The notes under the pieces: model-generated | The model's database searches: none | What the model was told of the DNA's origin: nothing | What the model saw: only the letters and a program-made list of their open reading frames with translations | Source of the DNA: Streptomyces sp. 8L | Lineage (GTDB): Bacteria; Actinomycetota; Actinomycetes; Streptomycetales; Streptomycetaceae | Direction: 5' to 3' | DNA: 37,838 bases | Assembly: GCF_020176795.1 (NCBI RefSeq) | Contig: NZ_JAIUKE010000080.1 | Location: 1-37,838, forward strand | Made by a program: the position numbers and the translations under genes | Shown: in pieces, positions 1 to 9,345 of the stretch | Layout of the letters: each line of letters starts with the position of its first letter | Numbering within the stretch: the stretch's first letter is position 1

Positions 1-34
1 CCCCCCGCCCCGCCACAACTCCGGGAAGGCTCAG

Positions 35-2173
35 ATGACTTCACCCCGTGCAGGGACTTCGCGCACCCGTCGGCTGGCCGCCGTGCTCGGCGCCGCGGCG
101 CTCGTCGCGGTGACCGTACCCGCCGCGCAGGCCGCGGCCCCTCCTGCCGCGCCGCACACCGCCGCAGGCGGCCGGCCGGCCGCCGCGGCCACGCCGTACA
201 TGGGCTGGAACACGTACTACGGCCTCGGCGCCCCCACCGAGGACCAGGTCATGGGCGTCGCCGACTATCTCGTCAAGAGCGGCCTGAGCAAGGCCGGTTA
301 CGACATCGTCTGGCTGGACGGCGGCTGGCAGGCCGACACTCCCCGCGACAGCTCGGGCCGTCTGGTCGCCGACCCGCAACGCTTCCCCTCCGGCATTCCC
401 GCCCTGGTCAGCCGACTGCACAGGCTCGGGCTGCGCGTCGGCATCTACACGGACGCGGGCGACTACGACGGCGGCAAGAGCTGCGGCCTCGGCAGCAGGG
501 GCCACTACCAGCAGGACGCCAAGCAGTTCGCCGGCTGGAAGGTCGACGCCATCAAGGTCGACTTCCTCTGCGGCATCTCCGAGAAGCTCGACCCCGCCAC
601 CGCCTTCGGCGAGTTCAGCGCGGCGGTCGCGGCCACGGGCCGGCCCATGCTGCTCAACCTCTGCAACCCGCTCACCGACGACTGGGGCGTCCCGCACACG
701 CCCGCCCAGGACGCGCACAACGCCTACGCGTACGGGCCCCGGCTCGCCACCTCCTGGCGCACCGGCACCGACATCGCCTACGGCACCCCCACGGCGGGGG
801 AGTGGGCGAACGTCCTGCGCAACATGGATGCCAACGCCCAGCACCCGGAGGCCCAAGGACCGGGCCACTACGGCGACCCCGACTACCTCATCCCGATGCG
901 GACGATGCCCGACGGGTCGTACGAACTGACCCAGGAGGAGTCCACCACCCAGCTGGTGATGTGGGCCGAGATGGCGTCCCCGCTGATCGTCGGATCGGAC
1001 CCGCGCACCCTGCCCGAGGCGATGGTCGCGACCCTGGCCAACCCGGAGATCGTCGCCGTCGACCAGGACCCCCTCGACATCCAGGGCGTACGGGTCGCCA
1101 CCGACGCGACGGGCGACGTCTACAGCAAAGTCCTCAGCGGACGGGGCAAGCGCGCCGTCGTGCTGCTCAACCGGTCCGGCCAGGCCGTCCGCAGGACCGT
1201 GAGCTTCGCCGACACCGGGCTCGGCGGCCGGGTCGCCGTGCGGGATCTGCGGGCCCGCGCCGACCGGGGCACGTACACCGGTTCGTACACCGTGACCGTC
1301 CCCGCCCACGGCACCGCCTTCCTCAAGCTGTCCGGGACCGACGCGGCGCCCGGCGCCCCGCTCGGCACCACCTCGGCCGACGACCCGGCGCTCGTCACCG
1401 ACGGCGCCGTGACGACGGCCTTCACACGGGCGGCGGACGGTTCGCTGCGCGAGCGGACCGGACCGGCAGGCGCGCCGCCGTCGCGCGTGACGGACCTCGG
1501 CGGCCCCACCCGCGGCGGGATCACCGGAGCGCCCGCCGCGTACGGTTCGCCCGGCGGCCGGATCGACGTCTTCGTGCGCGGCGCGGACGACGCCGCGTAC
1601 CGCAGGACGTACGACGGGCGGCGCTGGGGCCGGTGGCAGCGGCTCGGCGGCGTGCTGGCGAGCGCCCCGGCCGTCGCGTTCGACGGGCCCGGCCACTGGA
1701 CGCTGTTCGCGACCGGCCGCGACGGGGGCGTGCTCTCGCTCGGGCCCTCGGGAACGGGGCCGGTGGGCGCGCCCGCCGGGCTGAGCGTGACCGGCCGCCC
1801 CGCGGCGGCGCTCGACGCGGCGGGCCGTCTGCACGTCGCCGTCCGCACGAACGACGACGCCGTCTGGGAGCGCGTGCGCGATGCCTCAGGCGGCTGGTCC
1901 GGCTGGACCCCGCTCGGCGGCACGGTCAGCGGGAGCCCCGCCCTCGTGGCCGTCGGGGACACGGTCCGCCTCTACGCGCGGGCGAGCGACTACACCCTTT
2001 GGCAGCGTACGTACTCCGCGCACGGTGACGGCGGTTGGGGCGGCTGGTCCAGGAACACCGCCTGGGCGAGCGGCGCCTTCGACGGCGCGCTCGGCGTCGC
2101 CGCGGGCCCCGCCGGAGAGGTCCTCGCCGCCTACCGGTCCGTCGCCGGCCAGATCCGCGAAGCGACGCTCTGA
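35..2173 (+). CDS. Secreted GH27 alpha-galactosidase with C-terminal lectin/propeller-like region
   Basis: Predicted to release terminal alpha-galactose from oligosaccharides or galactomannan outside the cell. Residues 1-34 form a signal peptide: an Arg-rich start, a long Ala/Val/Leu core and an AQA-type cleavage site. Residues 53-435 are a GH27 barrel: MGWNTYYG at the start, LDGGWQ near 95, the nucleophile in IKVDFLCG (Asp176), a conserved LNLCNP strand, and the acid/base in WRTGTDI (Asp246). Residues about 450-712 hold repeated W-G-x-W-x-x-LGG units, as in fucose-lectin-like beta-propellers, probably for carbohydrate binding. The ATG has a GGGAAGG-like site about 7 nt upstream. It precedes the sugar uptake operon on the same strand. 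The family is clear; the exact substrate is inferred. Confidence 0.93.
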   Translation: MTSPRAGTSRTRRLAAVLGAAALVAVTVPAAQAAAPPAAPHTAAGGRPAAAATPYMGWNTYYGLGAPTEDQVMGVADYLVKSGLSKAGYDIVWLDGGWQADTPRDSSGRLVADPQRFPSGIPALVSRLHRLGLRVGIYTDAGDYDGGKSCGLGSRGHYQQDAKQFAGWKVDAIKVDFLCGISEKLDPATAFGEFSAAVAATGRPMLLNLCNPLTDDWGVPHTPAQDAHNAYAYGPRLATSWRTGTDIAYGTPTAGEWANVLRNMDANAQHPEAQGPGHYGDPDYLIPMRTMPDGSYELTQEESTTQLVMWAEMASPLIVGSDPRTLPEAMVATLANPEIVAVDQDPLDIQGVRVATDATGDVYSKVLSGRGKRAVVLLNRSGQAVRRTVSFADTGLGGRVAVRDLRARADRGTYTGSYTVTVPAHGTAFLKLSGTDAAPGAPLGTTSADDPALVTDGAVTTAFTRAADGSLRERTGPAGAPPSRVTDLGGPTRGGITGAPAAYGSPGGRIDVFVRGADDAAYRRTYDGRRWGRWQRLGGVLASAPAVAFDGPGHWTLFATGRDGGVLSLGPSGTGPVGAPAGLSVTGRPAAALDAAGRLHVAVRTNDDAVWERVRDASGGWSGWTPLGGTVSGSPALVAVGDTVRLYARASDYTLWQRTYSAHGDGGWGGWSRNTAWASGAFDGALGVAAGPAGEVLAAYRSVAGQIREATL

Positions 2174-2341
2174 CCCGGACCGCCGCCCTCCCCTCTCCGA
2201 AGCGCCGTCACCTTCAAACAATAAATTAGTAATTAATCTTGACGGCGGCGTTCCGTCCCGACAGTCTTGTCCCGCCGAACGAAGGGCCCGCCCGCCACGG
2301 GCGGCGCGGGCCCCGTCCGTGGGTACCAAAGGAGTTCACCC
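2174..2341 (+). promoter_or_regulatory. AT-rich operator/promoter region of the alpha-galactoside uptake operon
   Basis: This gap between the secreted enzyme and the ABC operon has a conspicuous AT-rich patch at about 2214-2238 in an otherwise very GC-rich segment. It contains the imperfect palindrome ATTAGTAATTAAT (2225-2237). TTGACG (2239-2244) follows directly and could be a -35 box; a clear -10 box is not seen. A strong AAAGGAG site at 2328-2334 belongs to the downstream gene. The palindrome is a reasonable operator candidate for a sugar-responsive repressor such as the GntR protein encoded at 8587, but this is inference. Confidence 0.45.
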
Positions 2342-3637
2342 ATGATCGCCACACCACCCAGCCGCCGCGGGTTCCTCGCGGGAGCGGGCGCCGCAGGAGC
2401 CGCCGCCCTGATGAGCGGATGCGTCACCTCCACCAGTTCCTCCGGAGGTAGCGACGCGTCCGGCGGCGGCCCGGTGACCCTCCAGTCGAACCTGTCCTCG
2501 CCGCAGGCCAAATCGGCGATGCAGAAACTCGTCGACGCGTTCGACAAGCGCGGCGGAGCCAAGGCGTCCCTCAACACGGTCGCCTCCGAGACCTTCCGCA
2601 CGCAGCTGCCGACGTACCTTACCTCCGGGAACCCGCCGGACGTGCTCACCTGGTACCCCGGCTCCGTCGCCGACTCCTACGCCAAGCAGAACCTGCTGCT
2701 CGACCTCAGCGACCTGTGGACCGGCGGCGACCTCGCCACCTACTCCGACGCGCAGAAGAAGCTCTGCACCGACTCGGCGGGCAAGAAGGTCTTCGTGCCC
2801 GCCTCCTACTACTGGTGGGGCGTCTTCTACCGCAAGTCGAACTTCGCCAAGTGGGGCGTCGAGGAGCCGAAGACCTGGGACGAGTTCCTCGACCTGTGCG
2901 ACAGGCTCAAGGCCAAGAAGATCGCTCCGATCGGCCTCGGCGCGGGCAACGGCACCACCTGGGTCGCGTCCTCCTGGTTCGACTACCTCAACATCCGGAT
3001 CAACGGCGCCCAGTACCACCGCGAACTGCTCGCGGGGAAGCACCGCTTCGACGACCCCGAGGTCCACAAGGTCTTCGACCGGTGGAGCGAGGCCCTGCCC
3101 TACTTCGACCCCAACGGCACCGCCCTCGCCTTCCAGGACGCCACCACCGCCCTCCTCCAGGGCCGTACGGGCATGATGCTGATCGGCACGTTCTTCGCCG
3201 ACGCCGCACCCAAGGACGCCCTCGACGACATCGACTTCTTCCGCTTCCCGGTCATCGACCCCAAGGTGCCCAACGCCGAAGAGGGCCCGACCGACGGCTA
3301 CTTCGCCAGCGCCCGCACCCACCACGCGGACGACGTCAAGGAACTCCTGCGGTACATGGCGAGCGTCGAGGCCCAGGAGACCTACCTCAAGGGGTCGTCC
3401 GGCACCGCGATACCCGTCAACCCGAAGGCCAAGGACAGCGGGACACCCCTGGTGAAGAAGGGCCGCGCGCTCATCGAGAACGCCTCCGACGTCACCCAGT
3501 TCTTCAACCGCGACTCCAGCGACGCGCTCCAGCCGTCCGCCGACACCGCGCTCACCCACTTCCTGTCCAAGCCCAAGGACGTGGGCAGCATCCTCACGAC
3601 GTGGCAGCGCGACGCGCAGAAGATCTGGAGCCAGTGA
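2342..3637 (+). CDS. ABC transporter sugar-binding lipoprotein (Tat-exported)
   Basis: Extracellular solute-binding protein of family 1, expected to capture galactosides (melibiose/raffinose type) for the permeases encoded next. The start at 2342 is chosen because AAAGGAG lies 7 nt upstream and the product then begins with a twin-arginine signal (SRRGFLAG, residues 7-14) ending in a lipobox LMSGC. It is therefore a Tat-exported lipoprotein of 431 residues, a normal length. The mature part has typical features of this class: an early VASETFRTQLPTYL segment, DVLTWYPG, WWGVFYRKSNF with W-x-x-P-KTWDEF, and a late DGYFASARTHH. The stop codon is one base from the next ATG, so the three transporter genes form one operon. 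Confidence 0.93.
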   Translation: MIATPPSRRGFLAGAGAAGAAALMSGCVTSTSSSGGSDASGGGPVTLQSNLSSPQAKSAMQKLVDAFDKRGGAKASLNTVASETFRTQLPTYLTSGNPPDVLTWYPGSVADSYAKQNLLLDLSDLWTGGDLATYSDAQKKLCTDSAGKKVFVPASYYWWGVFYRKSNFAKWGVEEPKTWDEFLDLCDRLKAKKIAPIGLGAGNGTTWVASSWFDYLNIRINGAQYHRELLAGKHRFDDPEVHKVFDRWSEALPYFDPNGTALAFQDATTALLQGRTGMMLIGTFFADAAPKDALDDIDFFRFPVIDPKVPNAEEGPTDGYFASARTHHADDVKELLRYMASVEAQETYLKGSSGTAIPVNPKAKDSGTPLVKKGRALIENASDVTQFFNRDSSDALQPSADTALTHFLSKPKDVGSILTTWQRDAQKIWSQ

Positions 3638-3638
3638 C

Positions 3639-4538
3639 ATGGCGCTCCTGACCGCACCCGGCCGCCGCCGGCGGGCCACCCGGGTACCGCCCGTCGTGCT
3701 GGCGTTCGTCCTCGTACCGCTGCTGGCCGAGGCGTTCTGGGTGTTCTGGCCCGCCATCCAGGGCTTCTACCTCTCGCTCACCGACTGGAACGGCGTCGCC
3801 CCCGCGAAGTTCGTCGGCCTCGGCAACTTCCGCGAGATGTTCGGCGACAGCGTCTTCCGCACCGCGCTCCTCGACACCGTGCTGTGGCTCGTGCTGTTCG
3901 GCGGCCTGTCCATCGTCCTCGGCCTCGGCGCCGCCCTGCTCCTCCAGCAGGAGCGCAGGGGAGTCGGCTTCTACCGGGCCGCCCTGTTCCTGCCCGTCGT
4001 CTTCTCGCTCGTCGCCACCGCACTGGTGTGGCAGGCGATGTACCAGCCCGACGGCCTCATCGACAAGACGCTCGGCGGCCTCGGCCTCGGCAGCTGGGAA
4101 CACCCCTGGCTCGCCGACCAGTCCACCGCCCTGTACGCCGTCATCGTGCCCGCCCTCTGGCGCGAGATCGGCTACGTCATGGTGCTCTACCTCGCGGGGC
4201 TCAAGGGCATCGACCCCGCCCTGTACGAGGCGGCCAAGGTCGACGGCGCGCACCGCGGGCAGCTGTTCCGGCACATCACACTGCCCCAGCTCAGCAGCGT
4301 CAACGCGGTCGTCGTCTCCGTCGTCATCATCGACTCGCTGCGCTCCTTCGACGTGGTGTGGGCGCTCACCCGCGGCGGCCCGTACCACTCCTCAGAACTG
4401 CTCAGCACCTACATGTACTCGACGGCCTTCCAGTCCCTGCGCCTCGGCTACGGGTCCGCCCTGGCCGTCGTGATCTTCCTCCTGGCCTTCGGGGTCATCG
4501 TCTCCTACCTCGTCCGCGCCTTCCGGGAGGCCGACTGA
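3639..4538 (+). CDS. ABC transporter permease, MalF/UgpA type
   Basis: First of two membrane subunits of a carbohydrate ABC importer (CUT1 family). The 299-residue protein has about six hydrophobic helices. A helix around residues 20-40 (VVLAFVLVPLLAEAFWVFW) is followed by a short outside segment with SLTDWNG and VGLGNF. The EAA loop contacting the ATPase is visible as Y-EAAKVDGAHRGQLFRHITLPQL near 190. It starts one base after the stop of the binding protein and overlaps the next gene by the ATGA motif at 4536-4540, so the pair is translationally coupled. No ATPase gene is present; CUT1 systems in Streptomyces usually share the MsiK ATPase encoded elsewhere. Confidence 0.93.
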   Translation: MALLTAPGRRRRATRVPPVVLAFVLVPLLAEAFWVFWPAIQGFYLSLTDWNGVAPAKFVGLGNFREMFGDSVFRTALLDTVLWLVLFGGLSIVLGLGAALLLQQERRGVGFYRAALFLPVVFSLVATALVWQAMYQPDGLIDKTLGGLGLGSWEHPWLADQSTALYAVIVPALWREIGYVMVLYLAGLKGIDPALYEAAKVDGAHRGQLFRHITLPQLSSVNAVVVSVVIIDSLRSFDVVWALTRGGPYHSSELLSTYMYSTAFQSLRLGYGSALAVVIFLLAFGVIVSYLVRAFREAD

Positions 4539-5446
4539 TGACCGTCACCCACCCCGAGACGCCCCCGGCGGCGAAGACGGCGCCCCCGGCGGCCCGCCCA
4601 GCGCGCCGCGCCCCGGCCGCACGGCGCCGCCGCGCGGGCACGGCGGGCTTCCACACCGGCGCCGTACTGCTGTCCGCGCTGTGGCTGCTGCCCGTCGCCC
4701 TCGTCCTCGTCACCGCCACCCGGTCCTTCGACGACATCGCGGGCAACGGGCTCGGTGCCCTGCCGCACTCCTTCACCCTGGACGGCTTCGCCCAGGCGTG
4801 GACCGACGGCGGCCAGGCCCGCGCCCTGCTCAACAGCATCCTCGTCACCGTCCCCAGTGTGCTGGTGTCGCTGCTGCTCGCCTCCATGGCCGCGTTCGCC
4901 CTCAGCCGCTACGACCTGCCGCTGCGCCGCACACTGCTGCTCGTCATGCTCGCGGGCAACCTGCTGCCCCCGCAGATCCTGCTCGTGCCGGTCTCCAAAC
5001 TCACCGAGATGCTCGGCCTGTACGACAGCCTGTACGCCGTGATCGGCGTCCAGGTCGGCTTCGGCGTGGGCTTCTACGTCTTCGTCCTGCACGGCTTCAT
5101 GCGGTCCATCCCCCCGGAGATCCAGCAGGCCGCGGTGATCGACGGCGCGGGGCCCTGGACGATCTACAGCCGCATCGTGATGCCCCTCGCCAAACCCGCG
5201 CTCGCCGCGCTGTGCGCGCTGTCGTTCACCTGGATCTTCAACGACCTGCTGTGGTCGATCACGGTGCTGCGCACCGACAGCAAGATGCCGATCACCGCGT
5301 CCCTCATCGGACTCCAGGGGCAGTACGTCTCGGACTGGAACGTGATCGCGGCGGGATCGGTCATCGCCGCCGCGCCCACGGTGATCGTGTTCCTGCGCTT
5401 CCAGCGCCACTTCGTGGCAGGCCTCAACCTCGGAGCAGTCAAATGA
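4538..5446 (+). CDS. ABC transporter permease, MalG/UgpE type
   Basis: Second membrane subunit of the importer, 302 residues. It opens with a Pro/Ala/Arg-rich cytoplasmic tail (about residues 1-35), then a first helix (VLLSALWLLPVALVLVTATRSF), a periplasmic stretch with GDG-like FTLDGFAQAW, and further helices. The EAA loop IQQAAVIDGAGPWTIYSRIVMPLAKP is clear near residue 200. The ATG overlaps the preceding stop (ATGA). Its own stop overlaps the ATG of the GH36 gene in the same way, tying transport to intracellular hydrolysis. Confidence 0.93.
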   Translation: MTVTHPETPPAAKTAPPAARPARRAPAARRRRAGTAGFHTGAVLLSALWLLPVALVLVTATRSFDDIAGNGLGALPHSFTLDGFAQAWTDGGQARALLNSILVTVPSVLVSLLLASMAAFALSRYDLPLRRTLLLVMLAGNLLPPQILLVPVSKLTEMLGLYDSLYAVIGVQVGFGVGFYVFVLHGFMRSIPPEIQQAAVIDGAGPWTIYSRIVMPLAKPALAALCALSFTWIFNDLLWSITVLRTDSKMPITASLIGLQGQYVSDWNVIAAGSVIAAAPTVIVFLRFQRHFVAGLNLGAVK

Positions 5447-7617
5447 CCCTGCAGCACACGCAGGGCCCGGCCTCCGCCGCGCCGGGCCCGTCCGGCAGGG
5501 AGGAAGGACACGGCCCGTGGACCCTGCGTACCGGCACCACCGTGTATGTCGTACGGCTGTCGCCCGACGGGCCCTGGCCCGAGCTCGCGGCCTGGGGACC
5601 GGCCGGCACCGAGACCGGGCCGGCGCCTCTCGACTGGTCGCACCGGACCCACTACATCACCCCGGCCGACGCGGCCCCCGCCGAGTACATCCCGTACGGG
5701 CAGCGGCCGTTCACCGGCGCCGACCTCGTCGCCTCAAGGCCCGGCGGGGAACGCGGCACCTGGTGGGCCTTCACCGGCGCCGCCGCGAGCGGCGAAGGCC
5801 CCGACGGAGGCCAGAGCCTGCGGCTCACCTTCACCGACGCCCTGCTCGGCCTCGCCACCACCCTCGTCTACGAGACCGTGCCCGGCACCGACGTCATCCG
5901 CCGCAGGACCGAACACACCAACACCGGTGACGCCGAACTGCGCCTGGAGCGCTTCGACTCCGGAGCCGTCAACGTCCCCGTCACCGGCGCGGCGCGCCTG
6001 AGCTACCTCGCGGGACAGTGGTCCCACGAGTTCCAGCTCACCCAACTCGACCTGGCGCGCGGCAGGTTCGAGATGGCCAGCACCCAGGGCGCGCCCGGCC
6101 ACGCCTACGCCCCCTGGCTCGCCGTCCAGGACGCCGCCGCACCGGCCGAGGGCGACACCCCCACCTACGGCGTGGCCCTCGCCTGGCCCGGCAACTGGCA
6201 CATCACCGCCGACGCGGAACCGGGCGGCGCCGTCCGCGTCCGGGCCGGCCGCCTCCCGCACGAGGGCGCCGTCCGACTCGCCCCCGGCGCGACTCTCACC
6301 ACCCCCGACCTGGCCTGCGCGTTCAGCTCCGAAGGACGCGACGGGCTGGCTCGCGTCTGGCACCGCTACGAACGCCACCTCGCGGGGGAGCGGCTGCACC
6401 GCGTCCGCAAGGTCCAGTACAACTCCTGGGAGGCCACCGGGTTCGACGTCGACGCGGCCGGCCAGCTCGACCTCGCCCGCGCCGCGGCCGGTCTCGGCGC
6501 CGAACTCTTCGTCGTGGACGACGGCTGGTTCACCGGCCGCGCCGACGACACCGGCGGCCTCGGCGACTGGGCTCCCGACCCGGCCGCCTTCCCCGGCGGA
6601 TTCGACCACTTCATCGGCGAAGTCCGCGCCCTCGGCATGGACTTCGGGATCTGGGTGGAACCCGAGGCGGTCAGCCCCGCCTCCGAGCTGTACGCGCGCC
6701 ATCCCGAATGGGCGTACCACCTCGACGGCCGGCCCGCCACCCTCGTCCGCAACCAGCTGCTCCTCGACCTCGGCCGTCCCGACGTCCAGGAGTTCGTCCT
6801 CGCCACTCTCGACGGACTCCTCGGCGCCCACGACATCAGCTACCTCAAGTGGGACATGAACCGGCCGCCCACCGAACGCGGACGGCCCGGCGGCGGCCCC
6901 GCCGAGACCCAGGACCTCGACGCCGCCCACGTCGCGGGCTACCTCCGCGTCCTCGACCACCTCCGCTCCCGCCACCCCGAGGTCACCGTCGAGGGCTGCG
7001 CGGGCGGCGGCGGGCGCATCGAGCACGCCACCCTCGCCCGTACCGACGTCGTCTGGCCGAGCGACAACACGGCGCCCCTCGACCGGCTCGGTGTGCAGTA
7101 CGGCTACCTGCACGCCCACGCCCCGCACACCATGAGCTCCTGGGTCACCGACGCGCCCGGCGTCTTCGACCCCCGGCCCCGGTCCCTCGCCTTCCGCTTC
7201 GTCACCGCCGCCGCGGGCGTGCTCGGCATCGGAGCCGACATCCGGCGCTGGAGCCCCGTGCAGCGTGCGGAAGCCGCCGACTGGATCGCCCGCTACAAAG
7301 AGGCCCGCGACACCGTCCACCACGGCGAGGCACGCCTGCTCGGCGCGGTCGGGGACGCCACCTGCGGCGTGCAGTACACGCACCCCGGCGGCAGGATCGT
7401 CGTCGCCGCCTGGAACACCGGCCCCCTCGACGGCGCGCCCCTCGTGCCCGGCCGGCCCGCGCGACTGCGGCTGCGCGGACTGCCCGACCCGGCGGCCCGC
7501 TACCGTGACGCACGGACGGGCACCGTCTACAGCGGCGCCCATCTCGCCCACGCCGGGCTGCCGTTCGCGTGGACGGCCGCATACGACGCCGACCTCGTCG
7601 TCCTGGACCGGTGGTGA
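5443..7617 (+). CDS. GH36 alpha-galactosidase (cytoplasmic)
   Basis: Hydrolyses imported alpha-galactosides to galactose plus the remaining sugar. The 724-residue protein has no signal peptide. It shows the full GH36 layout: an N-terminal beta-supersandwich (about 25-310), a barrel (about 320-640) and a C-terminal beta domain. Landmarks are NSWEATGFD near 327, FVVDDGWF near 356, the nucleophile in LKWDMNRP (Asp471), EGCAGGGGRI near 517 and the acid/base in WPSDNT (Asp541). It overlaps the MalG-type permease by 4 nt, so it is the last gene of the coupled transport operon. Its pairing with the secreted GH27 enzyme suggests large substrates are trimmed outside and short ones inside. Substrate range is inferred. 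Confidence 0.95.
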   Translation: MTLQHTQGPASAAPGPSGREEGHGPWTLRTGTTVYVVRLSPDGPWPELAAWGPAGTETGPAPLDWSHRTHYITPADAAPAEYIPYGQRPFTGADLVASRPGGERGTWWAFTGAAASGEGPDGGQSLRLTFTDALLGLATTLVYETVPGTDVIRRRTEHTNTGDAELRLERFDSGAVNVPVTGAARLSYLAGQWSHEFQLTQLDLARGRFEMASTQGAPGHAYAPWLAVQDAAAPAEGDTPTYGVALAWPGNWHITADAEPGGAVRVRAGRLPHEGAVRLAPGATLTTPDLACAFSSEGRDGLARVWHRYERHLAGERLHRVRKVQYNSWEATGFDVDAAGQLDLARAAAGLGAELFVVDDGWFTGRADDTGGLGDWAPDPAAFPGGFDHFIGEVRALGMDFGIWVEPEAVSPASELYARHPEWAYHLDGRPATLVRNQLLLDLGRPDVQEFVLATLDGLLGAHDISYLKWDMNRPPTERGRPGGGPAETQDLDAAHVAGYLRVLDHLRSRHPEVTVEGCAGGGGRIEHATLARTDVVWPSDNTAPLDRLGVQYGYLHAHAPHTMSSWVTDAPGVFDPRPRSLAFRFVTAAAGVLGIGADIRRWSPVQRAEAADWIARYKEARDTVHHGEARLLGAVGDATCGVQYTHPGGRIVVAAWNTGPLDGAPLVPGRPARLRLRGLPDPAARYRDARTGTVYSGAHLAHAGLPFAWTAAYDADLVVLDRW

Positions 7618-7697
7618 CACCCGTGCACACCGCGCACCGCGCCGACCCCGGGCCCGCTCCGCACCGAGCGGGCCGCCCCGAGGAGAGGAGCCGCTCC

Positions 7698-8456
7698 ATG
7701 CACCCCGCCGCACGCTTCACCGACCGCGTCGCCGTCGTGACCGGCGCCGCCTCCGGCATCGGCGCGGCCACCGCCCGCAGACTCGCCCAGGAGGGAGCCG
7801 CCGTCGTCCTCGCCGACATCGCGCAGGACAGCGGCCGGGCCGTCGCGGACGCCATCACCGCCGAGGGCGGACGCGCCCGCTTCGTGACCGCGGACGTCGC
7901 CGACCCCGCCGCCTGGGAACGCGTCGCCTCCGCCGCCCACGCGTACGGCCCGGTCGGCGTCCTCGTCAGCAACGCCTACACCGTCGATGTCGTCCCCGCC
8001 GGGGAGATGACGCTCGACTCCTGGCAGCGCCAGCTCTCCGTGAACCTGACGGGCGGCTTCCTCGGCTTCCGGACGCTCCTGCCCGACCTGCGGGCCGAGC
8101 GCGGCGCGGTGGTCCTGACCTCGTCCGTCCACGCCCACAAGGGCATCCCGGGCCACCCCGCGTACGCCGCCTCCAAGGGCGCGCTGCTGTCCCTGAGCGG
8201 GCAGCTCGCCGTCGAGTACGGACCCGACATCCGCGTGAACGCGGTCCTGCCGGGACCCATCCTGACCGCCGCCTGGGACCGCGTACCGCAGGAGGACCGC
8301 GTCCGCAGCGTCGCGGAGACGGCGGCCGGGCGCTTCGGCACCCCCGAGGAGGCCGCCGCGGCGATCGCGTTCCTCGCCGCCGACGAGGCCGCGTACATCA
8401 CCGGCGCGAGCCTCCTCGTCGACGGCGGCTGGAGCGTCGTCAAGGCATCGGCCTGA
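7698..8456 (+). CDS. SDR-family dehydrogenase, probable sugar (galactose-type) dehydrogenase
   Basis: Short-chain dehydrogenase of 252 residues, a normal length. The cofactor loop TGAASGIG is at 15-22, with an Asp at the end of beta-2 (VVLADI) favouring NAD. The catalytic Ser is at 142-143 and Tyr156-x3-Lys160 sits in YAASK. The usual NNAG motif is altered to SNAY (91-94). The start at 7698 follows a strong GAGGAGAGGAG purine stretch. Because it lies between an alpha-galactosidase and a galactonate dehydratase, oxidation of D-galactose to galactonolactone (first step of the De Ley-Doudoroff route) is the best guess. SDR substrate cannot be read from sequence alone. Confidence 0.85.
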   Translation: MHPAARFTDRVAVVTGAASGIGAATARRLAQEGAAVVLADIAQDSGRAVADAITAEGGRARFVTADVADPAAWERVASAAHAYGPVGVLVSNAYTVDVVPAGEMTLDSWQRQLSVNLTGGFLGFRTLLPDLRAERGAVVLTSSVHAHKGIPGHPAYAASKGALLSLSGQLAVEYGPDIRVNAVLPGPILTAAWDRVPQEDRVRSVAETAAGRFGTPEEAAAAIAFLAADEAAYITGASLLVDGGWSVVKASA

Positions 8457-8586
8457 CCCCCTCGGCCCGCACGCACCGCGCGGGCGCGAGAGCCTGACGG
8501 TACGACACCGGGTGGACACCCACCCGAGCGGCGGCCCGCGGACCCGCGGCGCCACCGCACCGAGCAGCAGAAAGGCAGAGAACGAC

Positions 8587-9345
8587 ATGACGCCATACGC
8601 GCGCCGCGGAGTCCACGGCCAGACCGTGGAGACACTCGCGCGGCGGGTCCTCAGCGGAGAGCTGCCCGAGGGGGCGGTACTCGACCTCCCGGCGCTGCGG
8701 GACGAGCTGGACGTCAGTCTGACCGCCCTGCGCGAATCGCTGAAGGTACTGGCCGCCAAGGGCATGGTCGACGCCCGGCAGAAGCGCGGCACCTTCGTCA
8801 CCGACCGCGCGCGCTGGAACCTCCTCGACGCCGACGTCCTGCGCTGGCAGTTCGCCGGCAGCACGAACAGCGGAGCGGACCTCGCGCTCCTGCGCAACCT
8901 CGGCGAGGTCCGCGGGATCGTCGAGCCCGCCGCCGCGCGCCTCGCCGCCGAACGGCACGACAGTGCCGACCTGGAGGCGCTCCGGGCCGCGATCGACGCC
9001 ATGGCCGCGGACACCGGCAAACGCGCGGCGGCGGCCGTGGAGGCGGACCTCTCCTTCCACCGGGCCCTGCTGCGCGCCACCCACAACGAACTCCTCGAAC
9101 GCATGGAGATGGTCATCGAGTCCGGGCTCGCGCACCGCGACGAGATCGTCCACTCGTCCCCGCACGGCGAGGACCCGGTACCCAGCCACCGCGCCGTCCT
9201 CGACGCGGTCCGCGACGGCGACGGCGACCGCGCCGAGAGCGCCATGCGCGCCCTGCTCGACCAGGCCCTGCGCGACCTGCACAAGGTCCACGGCGAGGCC
9301 GTGGCGCGCACCCAGCCCCCGACGAAGGGTGACGAGAGCCGGTGA
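8587..9345 (+). CDS. GntR-family regulator with FCD domain (DgoR-like)
   Basis: DNA-binding regulator of the FadR subfamily, 252 residues. The N-terminal winged helix (about 8-75) includes LRDELDVSLTALRESLKVLAAKGMV and the wing KRGTFVTD. The C-terminal all-helical FCD effector domain (about 100-235) has the usual metal-site residues: Asp154 and His158 in EADLSFH, and His201 in PSHRAVLDAV. In E. coli the related DgoR senses galactonate, and this gene is directly coupled to a galactonate dehydratase, so the same effector is plausible. The ATG is preceded by AAAGGCAGAGA. The operator is not proven; the AT-rich palindrome near 2225 is one candidate. Confidence 0.88.
   Translation: MTPYARRGVHGQTVETLARRVLSGELPEGAVLDLPALRDELDVSLTALRESLKVLAAKGMVDARQKRGTFVTDRARWNLLDADVLRWQFAGSTNSGADLALLRNLGEVRGIVEPAAARLAAERHDSADLEALRAAIDAMAADTGKRAAAAVEADLSFHRALLRATHNELLERMEMVIESGLAHRDEIVHSSPHGEDPVPSHRAVLDAVRDGDGDRAESAMRALLDQALRDLHKVHGEAVARTQPPTKGDESR

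Noticed and set aside
41..1834. Long open frame antisense to the GH27 gene
   Set aside because: A by-product of high G/C third positions; the translation is Arg/Gly/Val-rich with no motifs, and the sense strand is an unmistakable enzyme.
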